The notes below the pieces were generated by a model, which saw only the letters and a list, made by a program, of their open reading frames with translations, made no database searches and was not told the DNA's origin. The position numbers and the translations under genes were made by a program. Shown here piece by piece: positions 32,860-42,000 of a stretch of DNA of 64,000 nucleotides. Numbering within the stretch: the first letter of the stretch is position 1; each line of letters starts with the position of its first letter. This stretch comes from Bacteroidales bacterium (GTDB lineage Bacteria > Bacteroidota > Bacteroidia > Bacteroidales > UBA932), in assembly GCA_024401695.1 (NCBI GenBank), contig JAKSKN010000001.1, positions 62,001 to 126,000 on the forward strand. Direction: 5' to 3'.

Positions 32860-33054
32860 CTATACTGTGCAATGCTTAAACATTGCAATCAGTTCCAATA
32901 TGGCATAGTCAGGGTTCTCCATTCTGCTCGCATCCTGCGTATAATTGATTTCTCTGGTGCCGTTGTTCTTGGCCCGAAATAGGAAGCTGTGGTTCATATC
33001 AGCAGCGGTCAGCCCGAATGCCTTGGCCGCTACCTGTTGCTGATTCTTTTGCAT
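32860..33054 (-). CDS. Small hypothetical protein
   Basis: 64 aa: MQKNQQQVAAKAFGLTAADM, a basic middle (FRAKNNGTREINY) and AILELIAMFKHCTV at the end. It looks like a folded small protein but I know no family. It lies upstream of the amidase on the same strand in otherwise empty DNA, and may be a leftover of the same mobile element. No promoter box was found. Confidence 0.35.
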   Translation of the reverse strand: MQKNQQQVAAKAFGLTAADMNHSFLFRAKNNGTREINYTQDASRMENPDYAILELIAMFKHCTV

Positions 33055-33123
33055 ACCGATTCCGTTTGAGGGGTAAATTTAGCAATTTCTTTTCAGCTTA
33101 CATTGGAAACGGCTGATTATGAT

Positions 33124-33774
33124 TCAAATATTGCCCTGAAGATATTCAATTATCCCTTCGACGTGGAGGTTGGTGATGGCCTCTTTGCCGGCACGGCTGG
33201 TGATGTAGGCCAGCGATTCTTTCGAATCCATGAATCCATTCTCGGTAAGGCAGGCTGCGCAGAGGGTTTTGGTCAATAGGTAGAAGGACTCTTCGAAGTC
33301 GATGTCACCGTCTGACCAGTCGCTGCGAATCTTTCTTCCGGAGAGGTTCTTGATGGCTGCTTCGGCAAGGCAGGTGGCGAGGTTGTCGGATTTCGTGCAG
33401 CCTTTGGAGGTATAGACACTCCACCCGGTTGCATTGAGCCATTTTGAGCCGTTTCCGGCGGCATTGGCGTGGATGCTGACTAAGATAACGTTTTCCTTGC
33501 CGAGGGTGGCGCAATGGGAGTTTACGCGGCGTGCCCGCTCTTTGAGGGGGATGTCTGTTTCTTCCGGAACAAGTAGCTCGGCATCGTAGCCCCGGTCCTG
33601 AAGATCCAGGACTATGGGTCTTGCGATTTCACGGTTGAATTTGTATTCGAGGAAGCGGCCATCCGGACTGCGTTTGCCGGGAGTGTCGGAGCCGTGGCCA
33701 TTGTCGATGAGAATTTTCGTGCTGGAGCACGATAGCCGTTCGCTATCGCTCACTCTCACTTCGTTCGGTTTCAT
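33124..33774 (-). CDS. N-acetylmuramoyl-L-alanine amidase (Amidase_3), lysin-like
   Basis: 216 aa from the ATG at 33774. Zinc-amidase motifs: KILIDNGHGSDTPGKRSPDG (first histidine), FLEYKFNREIA (glutamate), VILVSIHANAAG (second histidine) and LTENGFMDSKES (catalytic glutamate). It cuts the amide between muramic acid and L-Ala. With no signal peptide and only the catalytic domain, it suits a phage endolysin more than a housekeeping AmiC. It stands alone about 0.4 kb from the tRNA-Asp integration hot spot, and may belong to the phage-like remnants. Confidence 0.85.
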   Translation of the reverse strand: MKPNEVRVSDSERLSCSSTKILIDNGHGSDTPGKRSPDGRFLEYKFNREIARPIVLDLQDRGYDAELLVPEETDIPLKERARRVNSHCATLGKENVILVSIHANAAGNGSKWLNATGWSVYTSKGCTKSDNLATCLAEAAIKNLSGRKIRSDWSDGDIDFEESFYLLTKTLCAACLTENGFMDSKESLAYITSRAGKEAITNLHVEGIIEYLQGNI

Positions 33775-33954
33775 AGTGCTGCAGGTGTTGTGCAGCTCGC
33801 CGGATTCCGGAGGCAAAGATAGCTATTATTGCAATGCGGGAGAAATTTTGTAATTTCGCACTGACAGTTCGGTAGCCAATACCGGTATGTTAATTTACGA
33901 AAGGGTCCAGGCATTGAAAAATGTCTGGGCTTCTTGTTCAGTACAGAGCCTTGA

Positions 33955-34176
33955 TTTAGTACATTTTCAGTACATTTTGGCGAATTGTCGGATACAAAAA
34001 ATGCCCTACAACATCGTGTAAGGCATTATTAAGCGGTGCGGACGATACCGCAATAGTCGAAAATCGGGAGTTTTGCCTTGGAAGCCCAATTTTAGTACAT
34101 TTTCAGTACATAATCCCGAATTTTTCAAAATAAAAATGCCCTGCAATCACTTGTAGGGCATTTTAGAGCGGTGCGG
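33955..34176. repeat. Tandem duplication of tRNA-Asp 3' end plus terminator (att-like)
   Basis: A unit of about 135 bp occurs twice. TTTAGTACATTTTCAGTACAT is at 33955-33975 and 34091-34111 (identical 21 bp), a hairpin TGCCCT...AGGGCA/AAGGCA at 34002-34025 and 34137-34160, and GCGGTGCGG at 34033-34041 and 34168-34176. The second copy continues into the intact tRNA; the first does not. This is what integration of an element into the tRNA 3' end leaves behind. Confidence 0.65.
34137..34160 (-). terminator. Terminator of tRNA-Asp
   Basis: Minus strand TGCCCTACAAGTGATTGCAGGGCA forms a hairpin followed by TTTTTATTTT, 9 nt after the tRNA 3' end. Confidence 0.75.
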
Positions 34177-34242
34177 AAGGGACTCGAACCCTCGACCTCC
34201 GGCGTGACAGGCCGGCATTCTAACCAGCTGAACTACCGCACC
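34169..34242 (-). tRNA. tRNA-Asp (GTC)
   Basis: 74 nt without an encoded CCA. The acceptor stem GGTGCGG pairs with CCGCACC and the discriminator is G. The anticodon stem CCGGC/GCCGG carries the loop CTGTCAC, anticodon GTC. The T-arm holds GTTCGAG. Upstream of its 3' end lie a terminator and a duplicated copy of the 3' end. Confidence 0.95.
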
Positions 34243-34325
34243 AATGCTGGTTGCTTCGTTGGAAGCGGATGCAAATGTACGCAAAATTTTATAATCCGCA
34301 AGCGGGAAAACCGTTTTTTTCGAAA

Positions 34326-35372
34326 TTATTTTTCCGCCTTCATACGTCTCCCGCTCTGCTTGCGGAACTTGTCCAGTGCAAGCTGCTGCATATCCACGAC
34401 CGCATCACGCTCATCTACAATCTCATCACCCAAAATAGTCTCGATGACATCCTCCATCGTGATTATTCCCTGGAAGGAGCCATATTCGTTGATGATGCAG
34501 GCGATCTGCTCTTTCTTGGACACCATTCCATCCCAGATCACGCCAAGCGAGGTATCTTCCGAGAACGACTCGATGTCGCGGCGTATATCCCCCAGAGTCA
34601 TATCATACTTGTCCTCAGCCATAAGCTGGAGGGCATCCATCCGCAGGATATATCCAGTGATATACTCCGAATTGTCGGCATACACCGGCACACGGCTGTG
34701 ATGGAGATAGCGACGGTCCTTGTAGAATGACTTTATCTTCATCGACTCCGGCGCAATCGCCGCAACCACGCGCGGCGTCATCGCCTGAGTGGCGGTCAGT
34801 TCGTCGATATTGATCAGGTTCTGTATAATCTCGTTCTCGTCTTCGTCAAGTTCCCCCGACTCCTCGGCCACATCCGCCATCGCCCCCACCTCCTCACGCG
34901 ACACGGCGGCATCGACTTCCCGCGGCGAAATGAGCTTCTGCAGGCCCTCCACACATACCACTATCGGGTACAGACAGAAGATCAGCACCCTTATGCAACG
35001 CGTTGCAAATCCCATCAAAGCCCTCCAGTGCGTGGTTCCTATGGTCTTCGGGATGATCTCGGCAAACACAAGGATCAGGATGGTAGTCACGGCGCTCACA
35101 AGGCCGAACCACTCCGATCCGAAAAGGAGCGTTGCCTGACGGCCGACGCCCGCAGCGCCTATGGTATTTGCAATCGTATTCAACGACAGGATCGCCGCAA
35201 TCGGGCGCGAAGGGTCCTGCTTGTACTTCTTCATCAGAGAAGCAGGCTTGAAGCCCTCCTCCTCCCTCAACGTGATATATGAAATCGGAGTGCTCATAAG
35301 CGTGGCTTCGAGTATCGAACAGAGGAAGGACACCGCGAGCGCGCCGAGAAGAAAAACCAATAGTAGCGTCAT
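34326..35372 (-). CDS. CNNM/CorC-type membrane protein (DUF21 plus CBS pair)
   Basis: 348 aa. An N-terminal DUF21 domain has three to four membrane helices (LLLVFLLGALAVSFLCSILEATLM, AAILSLNTIANTIG, ILILVFAEIIPKTIG), the usual E-x-x-P-K-T signature included. A linker (ESGELDEDENEIIQNL) leads to two CBS motifs (AMTPRVVAAI to YITGYILRMDAL; CIINEYGSFQGIITMEDVIETILG). Members are implicated in Mg/Co efflux or homeostasis. The C-terminal CorC_HlyC domain is absent; the protein ends soon after the CBS pair, at RKQSGRRMKAEK. Start codon only 8 nt from a TATATTTG box. Confidence 0.85.
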   Translation of the reverse strand: MTLLLVFLLGALAVSFLCSILEATLMSTPISYITLREEEGFKPASLMKKYKQDPSRPIAAILSLNTIANTIGAAGVGRQATLLFGSEWFGLVSAVTTILILVFAEIIPKTIGTTHWRALMGFATRCIRVLIFCLYPIVVCVEGLQKLISPREVDAAVSREEVGAMADVAEESGELDEDENEIIQNLINIDELTATQAMTPRVVAAIAPESMKIKSFYKDRRYLHHSRVPVYADNSEYITGYILRMDALQLMAEDKYDMTLGDIRRDIESFSEDTSLGVIWDGMVSKKEQIACIINEYGSFQGIITMEDVIETILGDEIVDERDAVVDMQQLALDKFRKQSGRRMKAEK

Positions 35373-35379
35373 AACTTCG

Positions 35380-35387
35380 CAAATATA
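35380..35387 (-). promoter_or_regulatory. -7 box of the DUF21/CBS gene
   Basis: TATATTTG on the minus strand ending 8 nt before the start codon, so the leader must be extremely short. Confidence 0.4.
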
Positions 35388-35400
35388 GCCAAGAAATTCT

Positions 35401-35408
35401 TATCTTTG
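35401..35408 (+). promoter_or_regulatory. -7 box of the SGNH/esterase fusion gene
   Basis: TATCTTTG, 30 nt before the ATG at 35439, divergent from the DUF21/CBS promoter. Confidence 0.45.
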
Positions 35409-35438
35409 AAAAGAAACACAATAACCGACTATTTTATA

Positions 35439-35440
35439 AT
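35439..35440 (+). other. Start-codon choice for the SGNH/esterase fusion
   Basis: The ATG at 35439 begins a standard signal peptide (MKKVLLSIFAALLALSASAQ). The in-frame ATG at 35406 falls within the -7 box and is unlikely. Confidence 0.6.
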
Positions 35441-37766
35441 GAAAAAGGTTCTCCTTTCCATCTTCGCAGCACTGCTCGCACTCTCCGCAAGCGCACAGCA
35501 GGGCAGCACAGCACAACAGAACAGCACATCACAGCAGAACGACTGGGTGACCACCTGGGCCACCGCCCTCCAGATAGCCGAGCCGCACAACAACCCGCCC
35601 GAGCCATATCTGGCAGGCAATTCCTTCCGCCAGATCGTGCAGGTATCCCTCGGCGGCAGCCAGCTCCGCCTGCACCTTTCAAACATATTCAACGACGACG
35701 CCACCGAAATCCTCGGTGTGGAGATAGCCAGGGCAAAGACTATGGGCGCCACCCCTGAGATTGACGAGAAGACCACCGTCAGGCTCACCTTCAACGGCAG
35801 CGCCTCCGTCACGATGGCCCCGGGCGAAGCAGTCGTCTCCGACCCTGTCAAGTTCAATCTCGGCAACCGCGACAACGTTGCCATAACCATCCATTACGGC
35901 GCCATCTCAAGCACCAGGCTCACCAGCCATCCGGGATCCCGTACCAATTCCTACATCGTAAAGGGCAATTCCACCGACTTCAGCAATCCTGACGCAGTCA
36001 CCGCCCACTGGTACACCATATCCTCCATCGACGTCATCCCCGCCAGGCCGTCCAAGGCCATCGCAGTGCTCGGCGACTCCATCACCGACGGCCGAGGCAC
36101 CACTACCAACGGCCAGGACCGCTGGACCGACCAGCTTTCGCGCTCCCTTCTCCAGGATTCCCGTACCGACAACATAGCCGTGCTCAACTTCGGTCTCGGC
36201 GGCAACTGCGTCCTCCACGGCGGTCTCGGCCCATTCGCAATGAGCCGCTACGAGCGCGATCTCTTCGGACACGATGGCGTGAAATATGTGATCCTCTTCG
36301 AGGGCACCAACGACATCGGCGGCAGCCGCAGCCCTCTCGAGACCCTCGGCGGGCTCAAGGAAGCGTGGACAAAGATCGCCGCTGATGCCCACAAGCGCGG
36401 CATCAAGGTATTCGTGGCCACGGTCACCCAGATCAAGGGCAACGGCTACAGCCGCGACCCGCAGCACGACATCATCCGCAAGGAATTCAACGACTGGATA
36501 CGCACCAACAGGGATTTTGACGGTGTCATCGACTTCGACCACGTAGTCGCCGACCCGGCCGACCCTGACCGTATGGACCCGGCATTCCTCTTCGAGAACG
36601 ACTGGCTACACCTCAATGCCTCCGGCTATGAGAAGATGGGCTTCTCCATCGACCGCAACCTCTTCGTCGACGCACAGCCACTGTGCACCAACATCAACCG
36701 CAGCGGCTACCCTCGCCTGCTCCCTGACGGAAGCGTGGAATTCAGGGTGAACGCCCCTTCGGCAAGCAGGGTGCAGATTGACCTTTGCGGAGCGAAATAT
36801 GACCTTACCAGCGCGGGACGCGGGCAGTGGGCCGGCAAATCGGCGCCTCAGGTGCCCGGCTTCCACTACTACAACCTCCTCATTGACGGCGTCAGCGTCG
36901 CGGATCCTGCGAGCGAGTCCTACTACGGCTGCGGACGTATGTCCAGCGCCATCGACATCCCGGAAGAGGGATGCGAGGACTTCGAATGGCAGGACGTTCC
37001 TCACGGCCAGGTGCGCACAATGAGCTACTGGTCTGAATTTGAAGGGGCCTGGAGGCCGCTTATGGTTTACACTCCTGCCGGTTACGACAAAGGCAGCAGG
37101 AAATACCCTGTGGTTTATATCCAGCACGGAGGCGGCGAAGACCACCGCGGATGGATGCAGCAGGGCCGCGTGGCACAGATAATGGACAACCTCATCGCAA
37201 GCGGCCGCGCCGTGCCTATGATAGTCGTCAGCGCCAACAGCAACGTACGCCCTAAGCGTACCGGCACCGTCACAAGCGGCGGAATGGGCGGCGGCGGTTA
37301 CACCTGGGAAGGTATGCAGAGCTTCCGGGAGGAACTTCTGAACAATGTGATCCCTTTCGTCGAGAAGAACTTCCGCGTCAAGTCCGACAGGCACAGCCGT
37401 GCGATGTGCGGCCTCTCTATGGGCGGCGGCCAGTCATTCTACATCGGTCTGCGCTCCCCTGAGGTATTCGCCAACGTAGGCGTTTTCTCAACAGGAATGT
37501 TCGGCGGCATCGCCGGGGCGGCAAATGTCAACCTTGAAAACGAGGTGCCGGGCATCTACTCCGACACAGCGGCATTCAACGCGGCACGCGACGTCTTCTT
37601 CCTCAGTTGCGGCGAGCAGGACCCGCGCATCACACACACCCGCGCAATCGTTGACCAGATGCGCTCCAAAGGCGTCAAGGTCGGCTTCGAATCCTATCCC
37701 GGAGACCACGAGTGGCAGGTCTGGCGCAAGAGCTTCAAAGCATTCGCACAGCAGCTGTTCAAATAA
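35439..37766 (+). CDS. Two-domain esterase: SGNH hydrolase fused to esterase D
   Basis: 775 aa, signal peptide then a Gln/Ser linker. Domain 1 (about 40-410) is SGNH: AVLGDSITDGRG (block I serine), FGLGGNCVL, FEGTNDIGG (block III asparagine) and WLHLNASGY (Asp/His block V). An E-set segment (about 420-500: FRVNAPSASRVQIDL) precedes domain 2 (about 520-775), an esterase D/CE1-like alpha/beta hydrolase with YIQHGGGEDHRGW, CGLSMGGGQS (nucleophile) and GDHEWQVW (histidine). Such pairs remove acetyl or feruloyl groups from plant xylan. There is no SusCD pair nearby. Ends at a strong terminator. Confidence 0.88.
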   Translation: MKKVLLSIFAALLALSASAQQGSTAQQNSTSQQNDWVTTWATALQIAEPHNNPPEPYLAGNSFRQIVQVSLGGSQLRLHLSNIFNDDATEILGVEIARAKTMGATPEIDEKTTVRLTFNGSASVTMAPGEAVVSDPVKFNLGNRDNVAITIHYGAISSTRLTSHPGSRTNSYIVKGNSTDFSNPDAVTAHWYTISSIDVIPARPSKAIAVLGDSITDGRGTTTNGQDRWTDQLSRSLLQDSRTDNIAVLNFGLGGNCVLHGGLGPFAMSRYERDLFGHDGVKYVILFEGTNDIGGSRSPLETLGGLKEAWTKIAADAHKRGIKVFVATVTQIKGNGYSRDPQHDIIRKEFNDWIRTNRDFDGVIDFDHVVADPADPDRMDPAFLFENDWLHLNASGYEKMGFSIDRNLFVDAQPLCTNINRSGYPRLLPDGSVEFRVNAPSASRVQIDLCGAKYDLTSAGRGQWAGKSAPQVPGFHYYNLLIDGVSVADPASESYYGCGRMSSAIDIPEEGCEDFEWQDVPHGQVRTMSYWSEFEGAWRPLMVYTPAGYDKGSRKYPVVYIQHGGGEDHRGWMQQGRVAQIMDNLIASGRAVPMIVVSANSNVRPKRTGTVTSGGMGGGGYTWEGMQSFREELLNNVIPFVEKNFRVKSDRHSRAMCGLSMGGGQSFYIGLRSPEVFANVGVFSTGMFGGIAGAANVNLENEVPGIYSDTAAFNAARDVFFLSCGEQDPRITHTRAIVDQMRSKGVKVGFESYPGDHEWQVWRKSFKAFAQQLFK

Positions 37767-37770
37767 AAAA

Positions 37771-37790
37771 AAGAGGCCCGGGGGCCTCTT
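37771..37790. terminator. Bidirectional terminator between convergent genes
   Basis: GAGGCCC (37773-37779) with GGGCCTC (37782-37788), flanked by eight A on the left and eight or more T on the right. It serves both the esterase and the TSCPD gene. Confidence 0.85.
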
Positions 37791-37793
37791 TTT

Positions 37794-38180
37794 TTATAGT
37801 GCTATCAGCAGTGCCTGGACCAGCTGGTCAGGGCAGCTCGTGCCGCGGCCGGCACAATCGATCCCGCCGAGTCTGTCAACGGCATCCTGCACCTTCATCC
37901 CGGCGACCAGACGTTCCACACCCTGGGTGTTGCCCGGGCAGCCGCCCGTGAACTCAACCTTCTGGATGACACCATTCTTGATCTTGACATCAATCTGCTT
38001 CGAGCAGACCTGGGCGTTGGTCTTGACTACAATCTCACGGACCCCGTTGGCCGTCTTGTCTGAAATGAGTTTTACCGGGTATGCAAAGTCTCCGTTCATA
38101 GATTTTCCTGATTTGTTCTGCCCGCACGCAGCCGTGACGGCGGCAAGGCAGATGAATACGATTGCTAGAATTTTTTTCAT
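37794..38180 (-). CDS. TSCPD-domain exported protein
   Basis: 128 aa from the ATG at 38180, with a signal peptide (KKILAIVFICLAAVTAACG, lipobox-like AAC). The C-terminal 80 residues match the TIGR03905/TSCPD family: QVCSKQIDVKIKNG, VEFTGGCPGNTQGVERLV, GGIDCAGRGTSCPDQLVQAL. Family members are usually cytoplasmic and of unknown function, some linked to radical or cofactor metabolism; an exported, lipid-anchored form is less common. All conserved cysteines are kept. Confidence 0.85.
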   Translation of the reverse strand: MKKILAIVFICLAAVTAACGQNKSGKSMNGDFAYPVKLISDKTANGVREIVVKTNAQVCSKQIDVKIKNGVIQKVEFTGGCPGNTQGVERLVAGMKVQDAVDRLGGIDCAGRGTSCPDQLVQALLIAL

Positions 38181-38198
38181 TTTATGCTGCTGTTTGCA

Positions 38199-38227
38199 CA
38201 AAAGTAGGAAAATTTTCCCTACTTTTG
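38199..38227. promoter_or_regulatory. Palindrome holding opposed TACTTTTG -7 boxes
   Basis: CAAAAGTAGG (38199-38208) and CCTACTTTTG (38218-38227) form a perfect inverted repeat around AAAATTTTC. Each arm contains a TAnnTTTG box, one facing the TSCPD gene (start 19 nt away) and one facing right. Confidence 0.5.
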
Positions 38228-38243
38228 GATTGTTAGGAATGAT

Positions 38244-38386
38244 GAAAAAATAAGTTGGTAAAGATTTATGAGGGATTGTTTATGTATTTTGGATATGGAA
38301 TGAAGGAGCGTAGCCGTGCTACGTGACTGAATGACATGTTCAAAAGACAAAACAAGAACCATAAAGATTACCAAGTTATTTTTTAA
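38244..38386. repeat. MITE-like element with imperfect terminal inverted repeats
   Basis: Left arm 38244-38270 and right arm 38360-38386 are imperfect complements (AAAAAATAA[G/C]TTGGTAA core). The centre is the perfect hairpin CGTAGC-CGT-GCTACG (38309-38323). No frame runs through it. The outer phrase TTAGTCATTCTTAAAAAA (as read from the right end) recurs near 53270. Confidence 0.55.
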
Positions 38387-38409
38387 GAATGACTTAGTCA
38401 GTCGAAATT

Positions 38410-39027
38410 ATGAAAAAGTTGGTATGTATCATTGCTGCCGCAATGGGCATTTGCGCAGCGGCATCAGCCCAGAAAACATCTGATCTGGGCGCGTGGTTGA
38501 ATCTTCAGGCAACAGCATCGATCGGCAAGGGCGGCTATGCGCTCCTCCGTGGAGAGTACCGCGCCAACAATGACCTCAAGAACACAGAGTGTATGTTTAT
38601 GGTGCTTGCCGGAGGCTACCGTTTCGCCCCGTGGCTCAGTGCAGACCTCGGTTATGAGATGTGGAGCATAGGGAGCAACCTTAACCAAAAGGCCGTGCTT
38701 ACCGCAACCGGCACGCTGCGCCGCGAGAACCTTGCATTCTCCCTCCGTGAGAAGTACGAGCTGACATTCACACCGAGCGGCTCCACGAACAACTGCCTCC
38801 GTTCGCGCATACGCGGCCAGTATTACTCAGAAGGAGCATTCCGCCCATACCTTGCAGCAGAGCTCTTCGCCTGGTCGGGATGGCAGCGGGCGCTCTTCTA
38901 CATCGGCACCGAGATATCCCTGTCAAAGCACAGCACCATCGACATATTCTATTGCTATCATATGCCTAATGGTGCAATGCCTGTCTCAACCCTCGGTCTG
39001 GGCTACTATTTCAATTTCTCATTGTAG
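38410..39027 (+). CDS. DUF2490 outer-membrane beta-barrel-like protein
   Basis: 205 aa with a signal peptide (LVCIIAAAMGICAAASAQ). The body is amphipathic beta strands with aromatic girdles (YALLRGEYRANNDL, FAPWLSADLGYEMW, IDIFYCYHMPNG) and ends in YYFNFSL with a terminal aromatic-hydrophobic pattern. This is the DUF2490 family, predicted small barrels of unknown role. It is preceded by the MITE-like repeat, so its promoter may lie in that element. Confidence 0.8.
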   Translation: MKKLVCIIAAAMGICAAASAQKTSDLGAWLNLQATASIGKGGYALLRGEYRANNDLKNTECMFMVLAGGYRFAPWLSADLGYEMWSIGSNLNQKAVLTATGTLRRENLAFSLREKYELTFTPSGSTNNCLRSRIRGQYYSEGAFRPYLAAELFAWSGWQRALFYIGTEISLSKHSTIDIFYCYHMPNGAMPVSTLGLGYYFNFSL

Positions 39028-39032
39028 CGGGA

Positions 39033-42000
39033 CTACTCCAGCAGCTTGTTGATCGCCTTGATCAGGCCCTCCTTGTCAAACGGTTTCGGCAGATAGGCGT
39101 CGGCACCGATTGACAATCCGTGTTCGCGGCTCTTCGCCTCCACCCTGGCGGTTAGGAGAATGACCGGGATGTCGCAGAGGTTAGGGTCGCGCTTGATCTT
39201 GTCGGTCAGTTCAAAACCGTCCATCACAGGCATCATCACATCGCTGACGACCACATCGACATGCTGGTTCTGAGCGATTTCATAGGCTTTCTTTCCGTTG
39301 GAGGCAGAAAGCACGACAGCCGCAACCGCCGAGAATTCCTCAATGAGATATTCGCGGAGGTCAACGTCATCGTCAACTATGAGAAGCGTTGCATTTCCGA
39401 TCGAAGTCGCGCCCGCACGGGAGATGCGAGGCGCAGCGACAGGCTTGGAGGCCACCGGCTTCGGTTTGTCGAGGCTCGAAGAAAGATCGAAGTAGAATGT
39501 CGCACCCTTGACGGCATTCTCATACGCTCCCATCTGGCCTCCGTGCATCTCAACGATGGAGTTCGCGTATGCCAGACCAAGGCCGGAGCCAGATTTCTGG
39601 GCGTAGCCCTGATAGAACCTTGAGAACAGTTTGGTCATATCCACACCGCCAAGGCCCTCCCCCTCGTCTGAGACGAATACCCTGTACGACTTGCTTTCCG
39701 GCTGGTAGGTCGTACCGACGGTGATGGTAGTATTGTCAGGGCTGTGCTTGAAAGCGTTGATCAGCATATTCGTGATGACATTCTCAAGTTTCTGGGAATC
39801 GATCATAACGTTTCCGACGGCAGGGTCAAGCTTCTTGACAAGGGAGATCCTGCGGCCCCCGGCCTCATCCTCAAAAGCTGCCGCCTGCTCGCTGACCCAA
39901 TTGTTGAGTCCCTTGACCTCGCCGTTGAAAGAAGCTGAGCCGTCCTGAATCTTATGGGAATCAAGCACGGTGAGGATCAGACGGCTCATACGGTTGGCCT
40001 GGCGGAGCACATTGTTCAGCACATTGTATTCCGGATCCGACTTGTCCTTGTTCTTGAGAAGGCGTGACAGAGGGCTGATGATCAACGTAAGCGGGGTCTT
40101 GAGCTCGTGGCTGACGTTGAGAAGGAACTTCAGGCTGTCCTGGCCGGCCTTGTTCTCGGCCTCGGACTCTGCAAGTGCCAGCTTGTAATCGGCATCGGAC
40201 TTATATGAATGGATGATCACATACAGCAGGGTGATACCGACCAGCAGGACCATAGCCCAGAACCACCAGGCCTTGTACCACAACGCAAGCACCTTGATCT
40301 GTATCAGGTCAACCGGCTCGGTCCAGGATCCGTTCTGCAGCGTGCAGCACGCCTGTACCTTATGCACGCCGGCAGGCAGCATTGAAAACGACAGATCCGG
40401 GTTATCCGTATCTATGACCGTCTCATTGCGGCGGGTCTTCACAATGAATCTGAACTGCTTGTCCCGAAGTATATTGTTCTCGTGGACGACAAGCCTGATG
40501 TCAAGGGATTTATAAGAGGACGTCAGCACAAGCCTTGATGGGATCTCATTGAGTCTGACGCCGTTCAGCACCAGATCCTGTATTTCAATATCCGGCTTGT
40601 CCGTCAGGAAGAAATTCACCGACGGGTCGACGGTCAGCATACCGTTCACACCGCCGAACAGGACCCGGTCTTCGGTATGCAGCCAGGACTTGCCGTTGAA
40701 CTTGTTCCAGTTGACTCCGTCGTTGTTGCCGAACTTTATCAGGTTGTCGAGCTTCGGAAGATATACGAACATCGATTGCGAGGTCGCTATCCATATTCTG
40801 TCAGAATTGTCGACAAGCACGACCTCCGCTGAGCGGATCTTGTCGAATTCCATCTTCCTGGCCTCTTTCTGGCCTTCCTCGAAGACATAGACACCATTGT
40901 CGGTAGCAAGCCAGAACGCACCGGAATCATCCATCGAAACGGAGTTGATGTTATTTCCCTCGTCAATTTCGAAGACATACTCGTGCCTGTACGCGTTGGC
41001 ATCCCAGAAATACAGGTATTTCTCGCAATAGTAGTATTTTCCCTGGCCCTGCGATACAGGATAGATGGCATCGTGGCCCTCGTGCATAGGCACCGGGTGG
41101 CGGACCACCGTATTGGTCGAGAGGTCCCAGACGTATGCATCCACGGCAAGGATCAGCACGTGACCGAGGTTGTCCATACTCAGGCCGACCTTCTGCCCGG
41201 AATATCTGATCCTGTCATAGAATTCCTGGTCCTTGATTTCGGTGAAAGGACGCAGCCTGTGTGCTTCCGGGGTATAGATATACAGGCCGTCATTCGCACA
41301 GAAGAGAAGCAGGTCATCATTCGGGAGAGTCAGTATCGACTCGACGCGCCGGTTGCCTATCTCAGGATACCGTGTGATTTCAGTATTCGAATCGGTCTTG
41401 TACATATTGTATGAGTACAGTCCCGAAGAGGCCGTCCCTATCCAGACATACTTGGAATGGGCCTTCGACTGCGAAAGGCTCAGTATCTCGTCGGAAGAAT
41501 GTCCGAACTGGTCCGACACGGGCGCAAAGGCGATGGTTCGCATATACACGTCTCTCAGCACGATCGCTCCCAGGTCGTCGCGGACCGCCCACACTGAATT
41601 GCCGGCATCCAGACACATCTTGATGATAGTGTTGCAAGGGAAGGAATTGAAGTCATCGGACTTCCTCATCAGATGGCGTATCGCCCCTGTATCGGGGTTG
41701 AGGATATTGATTCCGCCGCCGTCCGTGCCTATCCATATCTCTCCGTTGTTCTCCAGGAAACAGGTGACAAGGTCGGAGCTGAGGTCGGAATTTCCTGTAT
41801 TATATGATGCCACGAGGTTAATATTGTCGTAGCACTCTATGCCCTTGTTGTATTGCGAACGCCAGAAACGGCCGTGGCTGTCAAAAAGGAATGCATTGTT
41901 CGAATCGACCTGAGAGGCGGCAAGTTCCACCCTGCCGGTCTTCAGGTAATAGATCGCGAATCCGGTCTCCTTGTTGAAGAGCCCTATGGCCCCGTTGTCA

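Noticed and set aside
34033-34050. Second tRNA gene next to tRNA-Asp
   Set aside because: Only the last nine bases of the acceptor end plus the downstream terminator are repeated; no anticodon arm follows.
36606-37394. 262-codon frame opposite the esterase fusion
   Set aside because: Shadow frame produced by strong codon bias of the real gene; no motif, start site or promoter.
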